Shown piece after piece: positions 63,503 to 64,000 of a stretch of 64,000 bases of DNA. The DNA lies in NCBI RefSeq assembly GCF_022346885.1, contig NZ_JAKRNK010000011.1, forward strand, positions 114,708 to 178,707, given 5' to 3'. The stretch comes from Paenibacillus sp. ACRRX (GTDB taxonomy: Bacteria > Bacillota > Bacilli > Paenibacillales > Paenibacillaceae). The notes under the pieces are model-generated. The model ran no database searches, was not told where the DNA came from, and worked only from the letters and a program-made list of their open reading frames with translations. The translations under genes and the position numbers were made by a program. Position 1 is the first letter of the stretch. The number at the start of each line of letters is the position of its first letter.

Positions 63503-63601
63503 CTGTGTGGCTGCATTTGGTTGTGGACGACCGTATGCACAAATGCCACATATTACGATATATAGTAGATTTCCTCTACTATGATCGATATATTTCTGTT
63601 A

Positions 63602-64000
63602 CGCAAGGTCAACTAAGGCCGAAATCCCGCCTAAGTTGAGGATCAAGATGCGCATGAGCGCCTGATAAGGCGGGATACCCGCCTAAAGGAGGCTTGCCGC
63701 AGTGTTAGCTTATCCTCGCAGTGACGGAAGTAGAAGCTCTCTGCGGATGAGCATATAGACGTTGCAACGTGTGATAGCGCAGGTCTCGCAGCGAGGTAAA
63801 GATCAGGCATGGCAACGCGCCTATCCCGCGCAAGGTCAACTAAGGCCGATATTCCGCCTTAGTTGAGGATCCAGATGCGCATGAGCGCCTGATAAGGCGG
63901 GATACCCGCCTAAAGGAGGCTCGCCACGTGCGATAGCTTAGGCATAGCAACGGACCTATCCCGCGCAAGGTCAACTAAGGCCGAAATTCCGCCTTAGTAG
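63602..64000. repeat. GC-rich palindromic repeat array running off the window end
   Basis: CAAGGTCAACTAAGGCCGA occurs at 63604, 63831 and 63966 (spacings 227 and 135 bp). Each is followed by a CCGCCT(T/A)AGTTGAGGAT arm and the block GATGCGCATGAGCGCCTGAT with AAGGCGGGATACCCGCCT. The palindrome ending at 64000 is the reverse complement of the core at 19024-19047, linking this array to the one near 19 kb. No gene occupies 63503-64000. Confidence 0.85.

Overview
The window reads as a chromosomal segment of an aerobic, endospore-forming member of Bacillota, most likely Paenibacillus or a close relative. The support is: recognisable sda, yuzB, yuiB, yumC and yutM-type genes in Bacillus-like neighbourhoods; a dnaB-dnaI primosome pair; a cytochrome b558-type sdhCAB operon; coproheme decarboxylase (HemQ/ChdC); a ydaO-type c-di-AMP riboswitch in front of ktr potassium-uptake genes; and strong AGGAGG ribosome binding sites with frequent TTG and GTG starts. 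The species cannot be fixed from the sequence alone.

Layout. 1-3.9 kb: iron-sulfur and redox housekeeping (NifU-like, YuzB, an NDH-2-like flavoprotein, the menaquinone enzyme MqnE, a HesB/IscA protein). 4.1-13.0 kb: an AT-richer accessory block bounded by two 168-bp direct repeats. It holds an XRE-cupin regulator with a CynX-type transporter, a nucleoside hydrolase plus PfkB kinase operon divergent from a Crp/Fnr regulator, a large secreted fibronectin-III protein built from recently duplicated modules, and gene debris. 13-24 kb: small conserved genes, then a two-component system followed on the same strand by an MMPL exporter operon; 840 bp of GC-rich 148-bp tandem repeats separate them. Next come a YheC/D-like ATP-grasp gene and sda with a cluster of DnaA-box-like sites. 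24-32 kb: ferredoxin-NADP reductase, YeiH and its divergent LysR regulator, NDH-2 with a Rex-like operator, ChdC and YuiB. 32-37 kb: an ABC-F ribosome-protection gene behind a terminator whose stem carries its ribosome binding site, a flavodoxin-fold reductase, and dnaB-dnaI. 37-47 kb: trxA and uvrC, separated by an orphan oligopeptide-type permease pair; a CPBP protease; the c-di-AMP riboswitch and ktrB-ktrA. 47-58.5 kb: regulators, sdhCAB, an aldehyde dehydrogenase divergent from a Tat-exported phosphoesterase, and a DMT exporter. 58.5-64 kb: a cation diffusion facilitator, a gene-free 540-bp interval with small-RNA signals, a PHP phosphatase, a LysR regulator, an Atg22-like MFS transporter, and a second block of GC-rich palindromic repeats running off the window end.

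How the genes work together. Respiratory electron entry is well represented: NDH-2, succinate dehydrogenase, menaquinone synthesis and heme maturation. Fe-S assembly proteins and thioredoxin sit nearby. Several regulatory circuits can be read from DNA alone: c-di-AMP control of potassium uptake, attenuation of an antibiotic-resistance-type ABC-F gene, DnaA control of the sporulation checkpoint protein Sda, probable Rex control of ndh, and tandem response-regulator sites at the MMPL promoter. No wholly new multi-gene system could be demonstrated. The least explained elements are the direct-repeat-bounded accessory block with its conserved hairpin, the two related GC-rich repeat arrays, and the orphan small-RNA signals near 59.6-60.0 kb.
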